A DNA stretch of 38,249 bases. It comes from Alistipes sp. (GTDB taxonomy: Bacteria; Bacteroidota; Bacteroidia; Bacteroidales; Rikenellaceae). Made by a program: the position numbers and the translations under genes. Under the pieces are notes generated by a model. It made no database searches. It was not told where the DNA came from and saw only the letters and a list, made by a program, of their open reading frames with translations. Shown here piece by piece: positions 26,258 to 34,369 of this stretch (the first letter of the stretch is position 1; every line of letters starts with the position of its first letter). The stretch lies in contig JAFZEX010000012.1 of NCBI GenBank assembly GCA_017560425.1, forward strand, positions 1 through 38,249, written 5' to 3'.

Positions 26258-26520
26258 CTGGGGAAGATAGGGAGAATAGGGAATATAGAGAGAATAGAGA
26301 TAACAGGGACGGAAGAGACAACAACGAAACTCGAGTATCATCTTTTCTCTAAAGTCTCTATTCTCTCTACAATCTCTACAATCTCTACAATCTCTGTAGT
26401 CCCTGTAGTCCCTGCTGTCTCTTAATTACTCATTACTCATTACTCACTACTCATTAAAAGCCCTCCCATTTGCCCCATCAAGCGAAGCGCTCCCATCTAT
26501 CCCATCTCCACTCATCTAAA
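26258..26520. repeat. Period-9 inverted tandem array, block 4
   Basis: The purine arm (26262-26325) is a run of seven 9-mers such as GGGAAGATA and GGGAGAATA. The pyrimidine arm (26347-26425) has nine, such as TCTCTACAA and TCCCTGTAG. The linker at 26315-26350 matches 9250-9283 of block 3. The segment 26470-26500 contains CATCAAGCGAAGCG, the complement of repeats in block 2. No gene is supported in this stretch. Confidence 0.8.
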
Positions 26521-26568
26521 TAAATATGCACAAAAGATTGCATATATGCGTAGAAATGGTCATAATGC

Positions 26569-26612
26569 TTTGATATCTCGCAAATTATAGTTACATTTGC
26601 AGTTACAAATGT
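26569..26612 (+). promoter_or_regulatory. Promoter with overlapping palindrome, upstream of the large lipoprotein gene
   Basis: TTTG (26569-26572), a 19-bp spacer and TACATTTG (26592-26599) are a perfect promoter. The -7 box is half of an inverted repeat ACATTTG-N6-CAAATGT (26593-26612), a plausible operator for a dimeric regulator; that part is inference. Confidence 0.7.
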
Positions 26613-26661
26613 AGGTAACTAACCAATAGTACTTAATATCAAACACTATAAACCAATTTTT

Positions 26662-29520
26662 ATGAAAAATCTATTCAACTATCTCGTTGCGTTTGCTGCA
26701 ATCATCATGGGCTTCGCAATGAGCGCTTGTACTCCCGACACTCCAGAGCCAGGTGCAGGTGTATCAGTGGCAGTCGTAGTAGGCGAGCCTACAGCTGCTA
26801 CCGTGGAGATCACCGTGAAGACTCAGGGTATCAAGGAGTTTGCCTATGTGCAGCGTGACAGCGAGGTGGGCGCAACAGCTATTCTTGCTGCTGGCACTAA
26901 GGTAACTATTGACGATACTTCGGTAGCTACTGACACCAAGGTAAACCTTCAGGGTCTTGAGCCTAACACCGCTTACAAGGTATTCTTTGCATTCCGTCAG
27001 GCTGACAACAAGATCTATGACCGTGTAGAGTGCGCTGAGTTTACCACAGGCAATTATGGCGACAACGTGCTAACAGTTGTTGAGCAGAAGCTCGATGGCT
27101 TTGCGGTACACATTCAGATTCCTAACGAGGTTAAGGAGCGCAAGAACGCTTTGCGTTACTCTACATCGTCACTCCCAATGTACAACTACAGCAAGAAGGA
27201 GGGTGCCATGGAGATCGACATGTTGCTCTACAACGCTGGTCAGTACACCACTACCGACAAGACCGTTCGCTACGATGAGGAGCATAACTACGAGCGTGAC
27301 GAGAATGGCAACTATGTTGAGAATGGTGCTTCATATGCCGACCCTAAGGTTCCTGGCGAGCCAGGCGTATTCCTCGTAGGTGAGTATGGCTATATGGACG
27401 ACCCTAACGAGGGTGTTCTTCTTGTAGACTATGAGGGTGATGGCACTTTTGATGAGCTTGTGTCAGTATTCGACAATGATGGCGACGACCTCTACGACAA
27501 CGTTGAGCAAATCATCACTCCAAGCTCTCGCTACTCAGTAATTTGGTCATACCCTGCAGGTTGGCAGAAGGGCTACTATCGTCCTATGTACGACTTCGTG
27601 GCATGGGCTAACGAGCGTGGTACAGATGCTGCTGACGACGAGAAGTATTGGAATGGCTACTACGAGAAGCTCTATGTTAAGACTCTCGAGCCTGAGACAT
27701 TGGCGGGCAACGTCGATATCAAGGTTACTGATATGACTCCTATCGACGCAACCATCACATTCACTGCTGATGAGGATGTTATGTTCTACAACATCTTCGT
27801 TTGTACAGAGTCTGAGTACGAGACACAGGTTATGCCTTTGCTCGATGGCAACGAGGAGCACTTGCGTTGGTTCGTAGGCTCATACTTCGCTATGATGTCG
27901 TTCGGTACTCAGGTGTCTGACTCTCCAGTATCTTCTATCCACCTAAATGCTGCTGAGTGGGCTAACGGCTGGTTCGTAGACACTAAGGGCTTGGCAGGTC
28001 AGGATATCCGAGTTATGGTTACAGGTATGGGCGACCAGGATGGTAAGACTCAGTGCTTCAACTCTATCAAGTTCACTTTGCCTGAGGTAACTCTTCCAAA
28101 GCCTGATGTGGTGGTAACACCTATCGACACTAACGATCCTTACACTGTTGCCTTCAACATTAAGAACCCTAATTGGGCAACTAACCCAATCACTGAGGCT
28201 TACTTCGCATGTAACTATGTTCGTGAGTACGATCAGATTCTTAAGCAGTACTCTTACACTGAGCTTCTTAAGAGCATGGGTAACCCACTTCATAACGACC
28301 AGAACGCTATGGAGGCTATCAACTCAGACGCTGGCTTCAACTTCATCATGTCGAGCCGTGAGAACGCAACAACACGTCTTGCACTCCTCGTGTTCAACTG
28401 GGAGGGCTCGGGCAACAACCCTGATGCTGCCGGCTCAACAGCTGTTGCTGAGTCTACAACAATCAAGGCTAACTACCCTGTACGTGTAAACTCAGATTTG
28501 TTCACAACACTCCTTGGCGAGTGGGAGGCTACAGCTCCTATGAAGCAGTGGGTGGCAGCAACAGAGGCTTCTGAGGGCTACTGGAAGAATATCGGCAACT
28601 ACTCTTCGCCTGTGACTATCGCTTCAGGTGTCGAGTATCCTGAGGATCTATCATCTGAGGTTTACGACCTTTATAAGGAGTGGGGCATCAGCCGTGATAA
28701 GACCGACGCTTTGTACGACGACTTCAAGAAGAAGGCTAAAGAGTACAACAGCCGCACACGTGGCTTCAACCGCCTATTGTGCCTCGGCTACAACCTCGCA
28801 GACCCTGCTTACAACCTCGGCACTGTGCAGACTCCTTACGACTTGTTCATCTCGAGCGAGTTCTCGGTAGCTACTGTTGATGATATGTTCTACGACTTCG
28901 GTCCTAAGTGGAACCTCGAGATCGACGCTGAGGGCAACGTAACATTGCCTATCAACATCGAGCGTGAGTACCCATTGTCAGCATTCTACTACGGCATCGA
29001 CTACACATTCTACATGTTGGCTATCGGCGACTCATCATATATGGGTGGTCCTGTATATAGCAACGATGGCTCACTCGTTCTCGATGCTCGCTTCCCTGTT
29101 GAGGTATCGGCTGATGGCAATACTCTTACTATCAAGCCTATTGTATACAACTACACCGACGCTTATGGCAACCCGGCTGTTGAGACCTACTACCCATGTG
29201 TAGCGCAGCTCCAGTATGGCCAGGCAACACCTCTCAACCCACGTGTGTGTGGCGACGTGGTGCTCAAGCGTAAGGCGGGTGCTAAGAGCGCAGCTAACCC
29301 AGCAGTGGGCAAGGCGGCAGCTAAGAGCGTAGCATCGCTCGGCGAGGCTCCACAGCCTTTGCAGCGCACATTCTCAGTAACACCTCTCGTTGTTGATGAG
29401 GCAAAGGTTGCTAAGCCAATCATTCGTAAGACTCCTTACGACAACTCACCAGAGGCTTACCACGCTCGTGTACGTGCGTTGTTTAAGAAGATGTATGGTG
29501 TGGACTTCCCAGCAAAATAA
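26662..29520 (+). CDS. Large surface-type lipoprotein with fibronectin-like N-terminal domain
   Basis: 952 aa. The signal peptide ends GFAMSAC (Cys23), followed by an acidic/Pro-rich start (TPDTPEPGAG) typical of surface-exposed Bacteroidales lipoproteins. Residues about 32-130 resemble a fibronectin type III module (GLEPNTAYKVFFAFR is the characteristic tail). At least one similar module occurs around residues 345-470 (LEPETLAGNVDIKVTD...). Acidic loops (DYEGDGTFDELVSVFDNDGDDLYDN, about 258-282, given here in part as Asp/Gly-rich) look Ca2+-binding. A Lys/Ala-rich linker lies near 875-905. No catalytic motif is recognised; single gene with its own promoter. Confidence 0.75.
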   Translation: MKNLFNYLVAFAAIIMGFAMSACTPDTPEPGAGVSVAVVVGEPTAATVEITVKTQGIKEFAYVQRDSEVGATAILAAGTKVTIDDTSVATDTKVNLQGLEPNTAYKVFFAFRQADNKIYDRVECAEFTTGNYGDNVLTVVEQKLDGFAVHIQIPNEVKERKNALRYSTSSLPMYNYSKKEGAMEIDMLLYNAGQYTTTDKTVRYDEEHNYERDENGNYVENGASYADPKVPGEPGVFLVGEYGYMDDPNEGVLLVDYEGDGTFDELVSVFDNDGDDLYDNVEQIITPSSRYSVIWSYPAGWQKGYYRPMYDFVAWANERGTDAADDEKYWNGYYEKLYVKTLEPETLAGNVDIKVTDMTPIDATITFTADEDVMFYNIFVCTESEYETQVMPLLDGNEEHLRWFVGSYFAMMSFGTQVSDSPVSSIHLNAAEWANGWFVDTKGLAGQDIRVMVTGMGDQDGKTQCFNSIKFTLPEVTLPKPDVVVTPIDTNDPYTVAFNIKNPNWATNPITEAYFACNYVREYDQILKQYSYTELLKSMGNPLHNDQNAMEAINSDAGFNFIMSSRENATTRLALLVFNWEGSGNNPDAAGSTAVAESTTIKANYPVRVNSDLFTTLLGEWEATAPMKQWVAATEASEGYWKNIGNYSSPVTIASGVEYPEDLSSEVYDLYKEWGISRDKTDALYDDFKKKAKEYNSRTRGFNRLLCLGYNLADPAYNLGTVQTPYDLFISSEFSVATVDDMFYDFGPKWNLEIDAEGNVTLPINIEREYPLSAFYYGIDYTFYMLAIGDSSYMGGPVYSNDGSLVLDARFPVEVSADGNTLTIKPIVYNYTDAYGNPAVETYYPCVAQLQYGQATPLNPRVCGDVVLKRKAGAKSAANPAVGKAAAKSVASLGEAPQPLQRTFSVTPLVVDEAKVAKPIIRKTPYDNSPEAYHARVRALFKKMYGVDFPAK

Positions 29521-29648
29521 TTTGTTGTGATAAGCCGCAATCTGCGGCACATCGCTAAAAGATAATCACCCAGGGCTGTACTAAAGTGTACTATCCCTGG
29601 GTGATTACTTTTTCGATGTACCACATCTCACGGCTTCTGACAACAAAT
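29520..29648 (+). repeat. Stop-anchored GTAC-cap cruciform element, copy 5 (type I)
   Basis: It starts at the last base of the lipoprotein stop codon. It is almost identical to copy 3 over its full length; the single stem change (CCCAGGG instead of CCTAGGG) improves pairing with CCCTGGG. Cap GTAC-TAAAGT-GTAC. It is joined directly to copy 6. Confidence 0.92.
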
Positions 29649-29774
29649 TTTGTTGTGATAAGGGGTCATTCTCGGCCCATCCCAAAAGTAAGACCCCTCG
29701 GGCTGTACTTCGAGTACTATCCCGAGGGGTCTTCTTTTGCGATAGACCAAGCCTAACCCCTTCTGACAACAAAT
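29649..29774 (+). repeat. GTAC-cap cruciform element, copy 6 (type II, tandem second)
   Basis: It follows copy 5 head-to-tail. Main stem AAGACCCCTCGGG with CCCGAGGGGTCTT, cap GTAC-TTCGA-GTAC, outer AAGGGGTC with ACCCCTT, right end CTTCTGACAACAAAT. Although adjacent to copy 5 it is more like copies 4 and 10, so the pair is not a simple tandem duplication. Confidence 0.92.
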
Positions 29775-29960
29775 TTAGTGCGCTTAGTGAAGTGGAGTTT
29801 TGAGGACCTTAGGACCTTAGGACCATTAAGATGGTCACGGACAAATGTCCTAAAGGTCCTATTGGTCCTAAAGGTCTTATTCCTCTACCAATTAATAAAT
29901 GATGATAGCGCCCTCCCTAAACTCCCTAAATTCCCTAAGCTCCCTATTTCTGCGCCCTCC
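29775..29960. repeat. Period-9 inverted tandem array, block 5
   Basis: The boundary TTAGTGCGCTTAGTGAAG is followed by AGGACCTT repeats (29806-29828) and a pyrimidine arm TCCTAAAGG/TCCTATTGG (29847-29880). A module AATTAATAAATGATGATAGC (29890-29909) matches block 3. Another pyrimidine array (TCCCTAAAC, TCCCTAAAT) runs from 29913 to 29947. From 29960 to 30074 I see only AT-rich promoter-proximal DNA. Confidence 0.75.
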
Positions 29961-30074
29961 ACTCCATTGGCAAAACAGACCAATCTTTCCACCGTATTGC
30001 AAGGGCGTGGTGGCTAAATCGTTAGTGTTAAAAAGATAACAACGAAAAAGCTATGATTTTCGGCAGAAAATGCG

Positions 30075-30082
30075 TAACTTTG
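30075..30082 (+). promoter_or_regulatory. -7 box of nifJ
   Basis: TAACTTTG matches TAnnTTTG. It would give a start near 30089 and a leader of about 158 nt, unusually long for this window. Confidence 0.55.
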
Positions 30083-30088
30083 CATCGA

Positions 30089-30246
30089 TTTTTGTTGATG
30101 CCTAAAGCTCTGCACGGCAAATCGTGACAGATTGCCACGCACAGAGGCGATGTCGAGATGTACCCCTATGGGGTAGGCACGAGCGGGGCGAAGGGCATTT
30201 AGCAGACATCGGAGTTGAAAAAATAAAATTTAACTTGAGATAGAAT
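30089..30246 (+). promoter_or_regulatory. Structured 5' leader of nifJ
   Basis: Three nested hairpins can be drawn: GCTCTG/CAGAGGC (30107-30148) enclosing GGCAAATC/GATTGCC; CGATGTC/GACATCG (30148-30154 with 30205-30211); and inside it TACCCC-TAT-GGGGTA (30161-30175). The sequence does not match TPP, fluoride or other riboswitch cores I know. A regulatory leader or simply a stabilising 5' UTR are both possible. Confidence 0.45.
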
Positions 30247-33200
30247 ATGGCAGAAAAGAGATTTATTACTTGTGATGGTAACTACGCTGCAGCGCATATT
30301 GCGTATATGTTCTCAGAGGTAGCAGCCATCTATCCTATCACCCCATCATCAACCATGGCAGAGCTTGTTGATGAGTGGGCAGCACAAGGCAAAAAGAACA
30401 TTCTTGGCGACACCGTAAAGGTTGTCGAGATGCAGTCTGAGGCGGGTGCTGCGGGTGCTGTGCACGGCTCATTGCAGAGTGGTGCGCTAACATCTACATT
30501 CACCGCATCGCAGGGCCTTTTGCTCATGGTGCCTAACATGTACAAGATTGCTGGTGAGCTTCTCCCAGGCGTATTCCACGTGTCAGCACGTTCGCTCGCT
30601 GCACAGGCGTTGTCAATCTTTGGTGACCACCAGGATGTGATGGCTGTACGCCAGACAGGTTTTGCTATGCTTGCGACATCTTCTGTTCAGGAGGTTATGG
30701 ATCTTGCAGCCGTAGCACATATCGTAGCCCTCAAGGCTCGCATTCCTTTCGTTCACTTCTTCGACGGCTTCCGTACATCGCACGAGATTCAGAAGATCGA
30801 GCTTATGGAGGAGGCATCGCTCGCATCTATGCTCGACCGTGAGGCATTGCGTGAGTTCCGCATGCGCTCGCTCAACCCTGAGCGCCCTGTAACACGTGGT
30901 ACTGCACAGAACCCAGATATCTACTTCCAGACACGTGAGGCTTCTAACAAGTTCTACAACGCCGTGCCTGACATGGTTGCTGAGACCATGGAGAAGATCT
31001 CTGAGATCACAGGTCGTGAGTATAAGCCATTCACATACTATGGTGACCCTGAGGCTGAGAACATCATCATCGCTATGGGCTCAATCACCGAGACTATCAA
31101 GGAGTGTGTTGATTACTTGCGTACACAGGGCAAGAAGGTGGGTGTTATCACTGTTCACCTCTACCGTCCATTCTCTGCAAAGTACATGTTCAACGTGTTG
31201 CCTAAGTCGGTTAAGCGCATCTGCGTGTTGGACCGCACTAAGGAGCCAGGAGCTAATGGCGAGCCATTGTTCCTCGACATTCGTGATGCATTCTACGAGT
31301 GCGACTCACGTCCAATGATCATCGGTGGCCGCTACGGTCTATCGTCAAAGGACACTACACCTGCTCAGATGTTGGCAGTATTTGCTAACCTCGAGGCTGC
31401 AGAGCCTAAGAACCACTTCACAGTAGGTATCAACGACGACGTGACGATGTTGTCATTGCCTGTTGGCGCTGAGGTGTCAATGGCTAAGGAGGGAACCTTC
31501 GAGGCGTTGTTCTTCGGTCTTGGCTCTGACGGTACCGTAGGTGCTAACAAGAACTCTATCAAGATTATCGGTGGCTCGACAAACAAGTATTGTCAGGCTT
31601 ACTTCGCATACGACTCTAAGAAGTCGGGTGGTTACACATCATCGCACTTGCGCTTTGGTGACAACCCAATCACATCGCCTTACCTCGTAACTACGCCTGA
31701 CTTCGTGGCTTGCCACGTGCCATCATACGTAGAGAAGTACGACGTATTGAAGGGCTTGAAGCGTGGTGGCTCGTTCTTGCTCAACTCTGTAAACGACGCT
31801 GAGACAACTTGCCGCACACTTCCTGCACACATGAAGGCATACCTTGCTAAGAACAACATCAACTTCTACATCATCAACGCTACAAAGATTGCTGCTGAGC
31901 TCGGTCTTGGCTCACGTACCAACACCATCATGCAGGCTGCATTCTTCAAGATTGCCGACATCATTCCTATCGAGAAGGCAGTAGAGGAGATGAAGAAGGC
32001 TATCTACAAATCATACGGCAACAAGGGCGAGGATATCGTGAACATGAACTACGCCGCTGTAGATGCTGGCTGCGAGGCTGTTGTTAAGGTAGACGTTCCT
32101 GCTGAGTGGGCAACTATCGAGGCAGAGGTTGTTGAGCACCACGCCGAGGGCGATGTTCCAGCATTCGTGCGCAACGTGTGCGAGCCTATCGACGCTCTTA
32201 AGGGTGACTCACTTCCTGTATCGGCATTCAACGGCCGTGAGGATGGTACTTGGGATAATGGTACTGCTGCTTACGAGAAGCGTGGTATCGCAACAAGCGT
32301 TCCTGAGTGGAAGATCGAGAACTGTATCCAGTGTAACCAGTGTGCTTACGTATGTCCTCACGCTGCTATCCGCCCATTCCTCGCAACTGAGGAGCAGGCT
32401 GCAGCAAGCGGCTTGGAGTGGAAGCAGGGCTTGGGCGAGACTAAGGCTCTCAAGTTCCGCATTCAGCTTTCACCACTCGACTGTACAGGCTGTAACAACT
32501 GTGTGGACGTGTGTCCTGCTAAGGAGAAGGCTCTCGTTATGCGTCCTTTGGCTGAGCAGATTGCTGAGGCTAAGAATTGGGATTATGTAACAAAGAATAT
32601 CGGCTACACCGAGCACGTAGATAAGACTAAGTCGGTTAAGAACTTGCAGTTTGCACAGCCATTGTTCGAGTTCTCGGGCGCATGTGCTGGTTGCGGTGAG
32701 ACCCCTTACATCAAGGCTATCACTCAGCTCTTCGGCGACCGCATGATGGTGGCTAACGCTACAGGCTGTACCTCTATCTACTCTGGCTCTGCGCCATCAA
32801 CACCTTACTGCACTAACGCTGAGGGTCACGGTCCAGCATGGGCTAACTCACTCTTCGAGGACAATGCTGAGTTCGGTCTCGGTATGCGTGTAGGTATTGA
32901 GAAGGTTCGTGAGGCGTTGGCTGACACTATGCGTAAGGCTATCGCTGAGTGCAACTGCTGCTCTGAGGAGCTCAAGGCAGTGATGCAGGAGTGGATCGAC
33001 TCACGCCACCTCGCTGCAGCATCACGTGAGATCACAGCGCGCCTTCTTCCTATGGTTGAGGCTTGCGACTGTGACTACTGCAAGACAATCCTCGAGTACA
33101 AGGAGTGGCTCGTTAAGAAGTCGCAGTGGATCTTCGGTGGCGACGGCTGGGGCTACGACATCGGCTTCGGTGGTGTAGACCACGTGTTGGCATCAGGCGA

Positions 33201-33765
33201 GGACGTAAACATCCTTGTTGTTGATACCGAGGTTTACTCTAACACCGGTGGTCAGTCGTCTAAGTCTACCCCTGTGGGTGCAGTTGCTAAGTTCGCATCT
33301 GCTGGTAAGCGCATCCGCAAGAAGGATCTCGGCGCTATCGCAATGACATATGGCTATGTATACGTAGCTCAGGTATCTATCGGTGCATCACAGCAGCAGC
33401 TCTTCAACGTGTTGAAGGAGGCTGAGGCATACCCAGGTCCATCACTCATCATCGCCTACGCTCCATGTATCAACCACGGTATCAAGGGCGGTATGACACG
33501 CACTCAGACCATCGGCAAGCAGGCTGTTGAGTGTGGCTACTGGCACCTATGGCACTACAACCCACAGCTCGAGGCTGAGGGCAAGAATCCTTTCGTGATG
33601 GATTCTAAGGAGCCAGATTGGTCTAAGTTCCGTGACTTCCTCATGAAGGAGGTACGTTATACATCACTCAAGAAGGCATTCCCTGCTGATGCAGAGCAGC
33701 TCTTCGAGGCGGCTGAGGAGAATGCTAAGTGGCGTTATAACTCATACATCAACCGCAGCAAGTAA
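30247..33765 (+). CDS. nifJ: Pyruvate:ferredoxin (flavodoxin) oxidoreductase, single-chain
   Basis: 1172 aa, the normal length of the fused homodimeric enzyme. It converts pyruvate and CoA to acetyl-CoA and CO2 and reduces ferredoxin. Domains in order: N-terminal pyrimidine-binding domain (about 1-250, YPITPSSTMAEL near 29-40), domain II, gamma-type domain (about 410-600), two 4Fe-4S motifs (CIQCNQCAYVCP near 694 and CTGCNNCVDVCP near 746), and the TPP/Mg domain with GCAGCGETPY (about 818) and GDGWGYDIGFGG (about 965). A conserved Cys-rich insert (CNCCSEE, CDCDYC) lies between about 900 and 950. Key enzyme of anaerobic pyruvate metabolism. Its stop overlaps element copy 7. Confidence 0.97.
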   Translation: MAEKRFITCDGNYAAAHIAYMFSEVAAIYPITPSSTMAELVDEWAAQGKKNILGDTVKVVEMQSEAGAAGAVHGSLQSGALTSTFTASQGLLLMVPNMYKIAGELLPGVFHVSARSLAAQALSIFGDHQDVMAVRQTGFAMLATSSVQEVMDLAAVAHIVALKARIPFVHFFDGFRTSHEIQKIELMEEASLASMLDREALREFRMRSLNPERPVTRGTAQNPDIYFQTREASNKFYNAVPDMVAETMEKISEITGREYKPFTYYGDPEAENIIIAMGSITETIKECVDYLRTQGKKVGVITVHLYRPFSAKYMFNVLPKSVKRICVLDRTKEPGANGEPLFLDIRDAFYECDSRPMIIGGRYGLSSKDTTPAQMLAVFANLEAAEPKNHFTVGINDDVTMLSLPVGAEVSMAKEGTFEALFFGLGSDGTVGANKNSIKIIGGSTNKYCQAYFAYDSKKSGGYTSSHLRFGDNPITSPYLVTTPDFVACHVPSYVEKYDVLKGLKRGGSFLLNSVNDAETTCRTLPAHMKAYLAKNNINFYIINATKIAAELGLGSRTNTIMQAAFFKIADIIPIEKAVEEMKKAIYKSYGNKGEDIVNMNYAAVDAGCEAVVKVDVPAEWATIEAEVVEHHAEGDVPAFVRNVCEPIDALKGDSLPVSAFNGREDGTWDNGTAAYEKRGIATSVPEWKIENCIQCNQCAYVCPHAAIRPFLATEEQAAASGLEWKQGLGETKALKFRIQLSPLDCTGCNNCVDVCPAKEKALVMRPLAEQIAEAKNWDYVTKNIGYTEHVDKTKSVKNLQFAQPLFEFSGACAGCGETPYIKAITQLFGDRMMVANATGCTSIYSGSAPSTPYCTNAEGHGPAWANSLFEDNAEFGLGMRVGIEKVREALADTMRKAIAECNCCSEELKAVMQEWIDSRHLAAASREITARLLPMVEACDCDYCKTILEYKEWLVKKSQWIFGGDGWGYDIGFGGVDHVLASGEDVNILVVDTEVYSNTGGQSSKSTPVGAVAKFASAGKRIRKKDLGAIAMTYGYVYVAQVSIGASQQQLFNVLKEAEAYPGPSLIIAYAPCINHGIKGGMTRTQTIGKQAVECGYWHLWHYNPQLEAEGKNPFVMDSKEPDWSKFRDFLMKEVRYTSLKKAFPADAEQLFEAAEENAKWRYNSYINRSK

Positions 33766-33893
33766 TTTGTTGTGATAAGCCGCAATCTGCGGCACATCGC
33801 TAAAAGCTGACCACCACGGGCTGTACTTTTATGTACTATCCCGTGGTGGTCACTTTTTCGATGCACCACATCTCGCGGCTTCTAACAACAAAT
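33765..33893 (+). repeat. Stop-anchored GTAC-cap cruciform element, copy 7 (type I, alternative stem)
   Basis: It begins in the nifJ stop. The outer arms match copies 3 and 5, but the main stem is replaced on both sides: CTGACCACCACGGG pairs with CCCGTGGTGGTCA. This double-sided replacement is strong evidence that the hairpin is maintained. Cap GTAC-TTTTAT-GTAC. Confidence 0.92.
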
Positions 33894-34020
33894 ATTTCTT
33901 GTGATAAGGGGTCGATTGCGGCCCCTAACAAAAAATCCCGACAATGAGCAGTACTTTGAGTACAGCCCATCGTCGGGATTTTTGCCGAGTGTAGCACTCG
34001 GCACCCTTCTGACAACAAAT
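33894..34020 (+). repeat. GTAC-cap cruciform element, copy 8 (type III, tandem second)
   Basis: It starts ATTTCTTGTGATAAGGGG and ends CTTCTGACAACAAAT. The central hairpin TCCCGACAATGAGC/GCCCATCGTCGGGA is capped by GTAC-TTTGA-GTAC, followed by T5 and a second hairpin GCCGAGTG/CACTCGGC. It is nearly the same as copy 1 on the opposite strand. The asymmetric bases beside the cap are inverted relative to types I and II. Confidence 0.9.
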
Positions 34021-34065
34021 TGTTTGCCGTGATAAGGGCGCATCTGCGACCCTTCTAACAAGAAA
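34021..34065 (+). repeat. Cruciform element remnant, copy 9 (central hairpin deleted)
   Basis: This 45-bp segment keeps both ends (TTTGCCGTGATAAGGG and CCCTTCTAACAAGAAAT) and a small GCGCATCTGCGAC middle, but the entire GTAC-capped stem is gone. It is the third unit of the array after nifJ. Confidence 0.75.
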
Positions 34066-34255
34066 TAGTGGTGCTAATTGAGGTGGAATTTATAGGGAAG
34101 ATAGGGAATAATAGGGAAGATAGGGTTGTGATACCCTCGCCTCATTGACCCTATCACCCCTATCACCCTTATCACCCCTGTTGACACTATTGTCCTTAAT
34201 CTCCTTAATCTCCCTATTCTCCCTAATCTTATTACTCACTACTAATTCATCATTA
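34066..34255. repeat. Period-9 inverted tandem array, block 6
   Basis: The boundary resembles GTGCTAATTGAGGTGG. The purine arm (34094-34124) has AGGGAAGAT-type units; the pyrimidine arm (34147-34232) has about nine units such as ACCCTATCA and TCCTTAATC. The stretch 34128-34163 equals 9402-9437 with one mismatch. The short plus-strand frame with repeated Leu-Ser-Pro across the arm is a by-product of the period, not a gene. Confidence 0.8.
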
Positions 34256-34323
34256 AACTGTGTGCACACCACACTTTTCACCACACTTTTCACCTTTAAC
34301 TTTTCACTTTTCACTTTTTTTTG

Positions 34324-34331
34324 TACCTTTG
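34324..34331 (+). promoter_or_regulatory. -7 box of the BACON-like lipoprotein gene
   Basis: TACCTTTG matches TAnnTTTG and lies 38 bp before the start codon, preceded by a CTTTTCACTTTTCAC-rich tract. Confidence 0.6.
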
Positions 34332-34369
34332 CACTTAATCCGAAATATTAATTACAAACACACATAACT

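Noticed and set aside
34145-34351. 68-aa plus-strand Leu/Ser/Pro-rich ORF
   Set aside because: It is also a by-product of a period-9 array and overlaps the promoter of the next gene.
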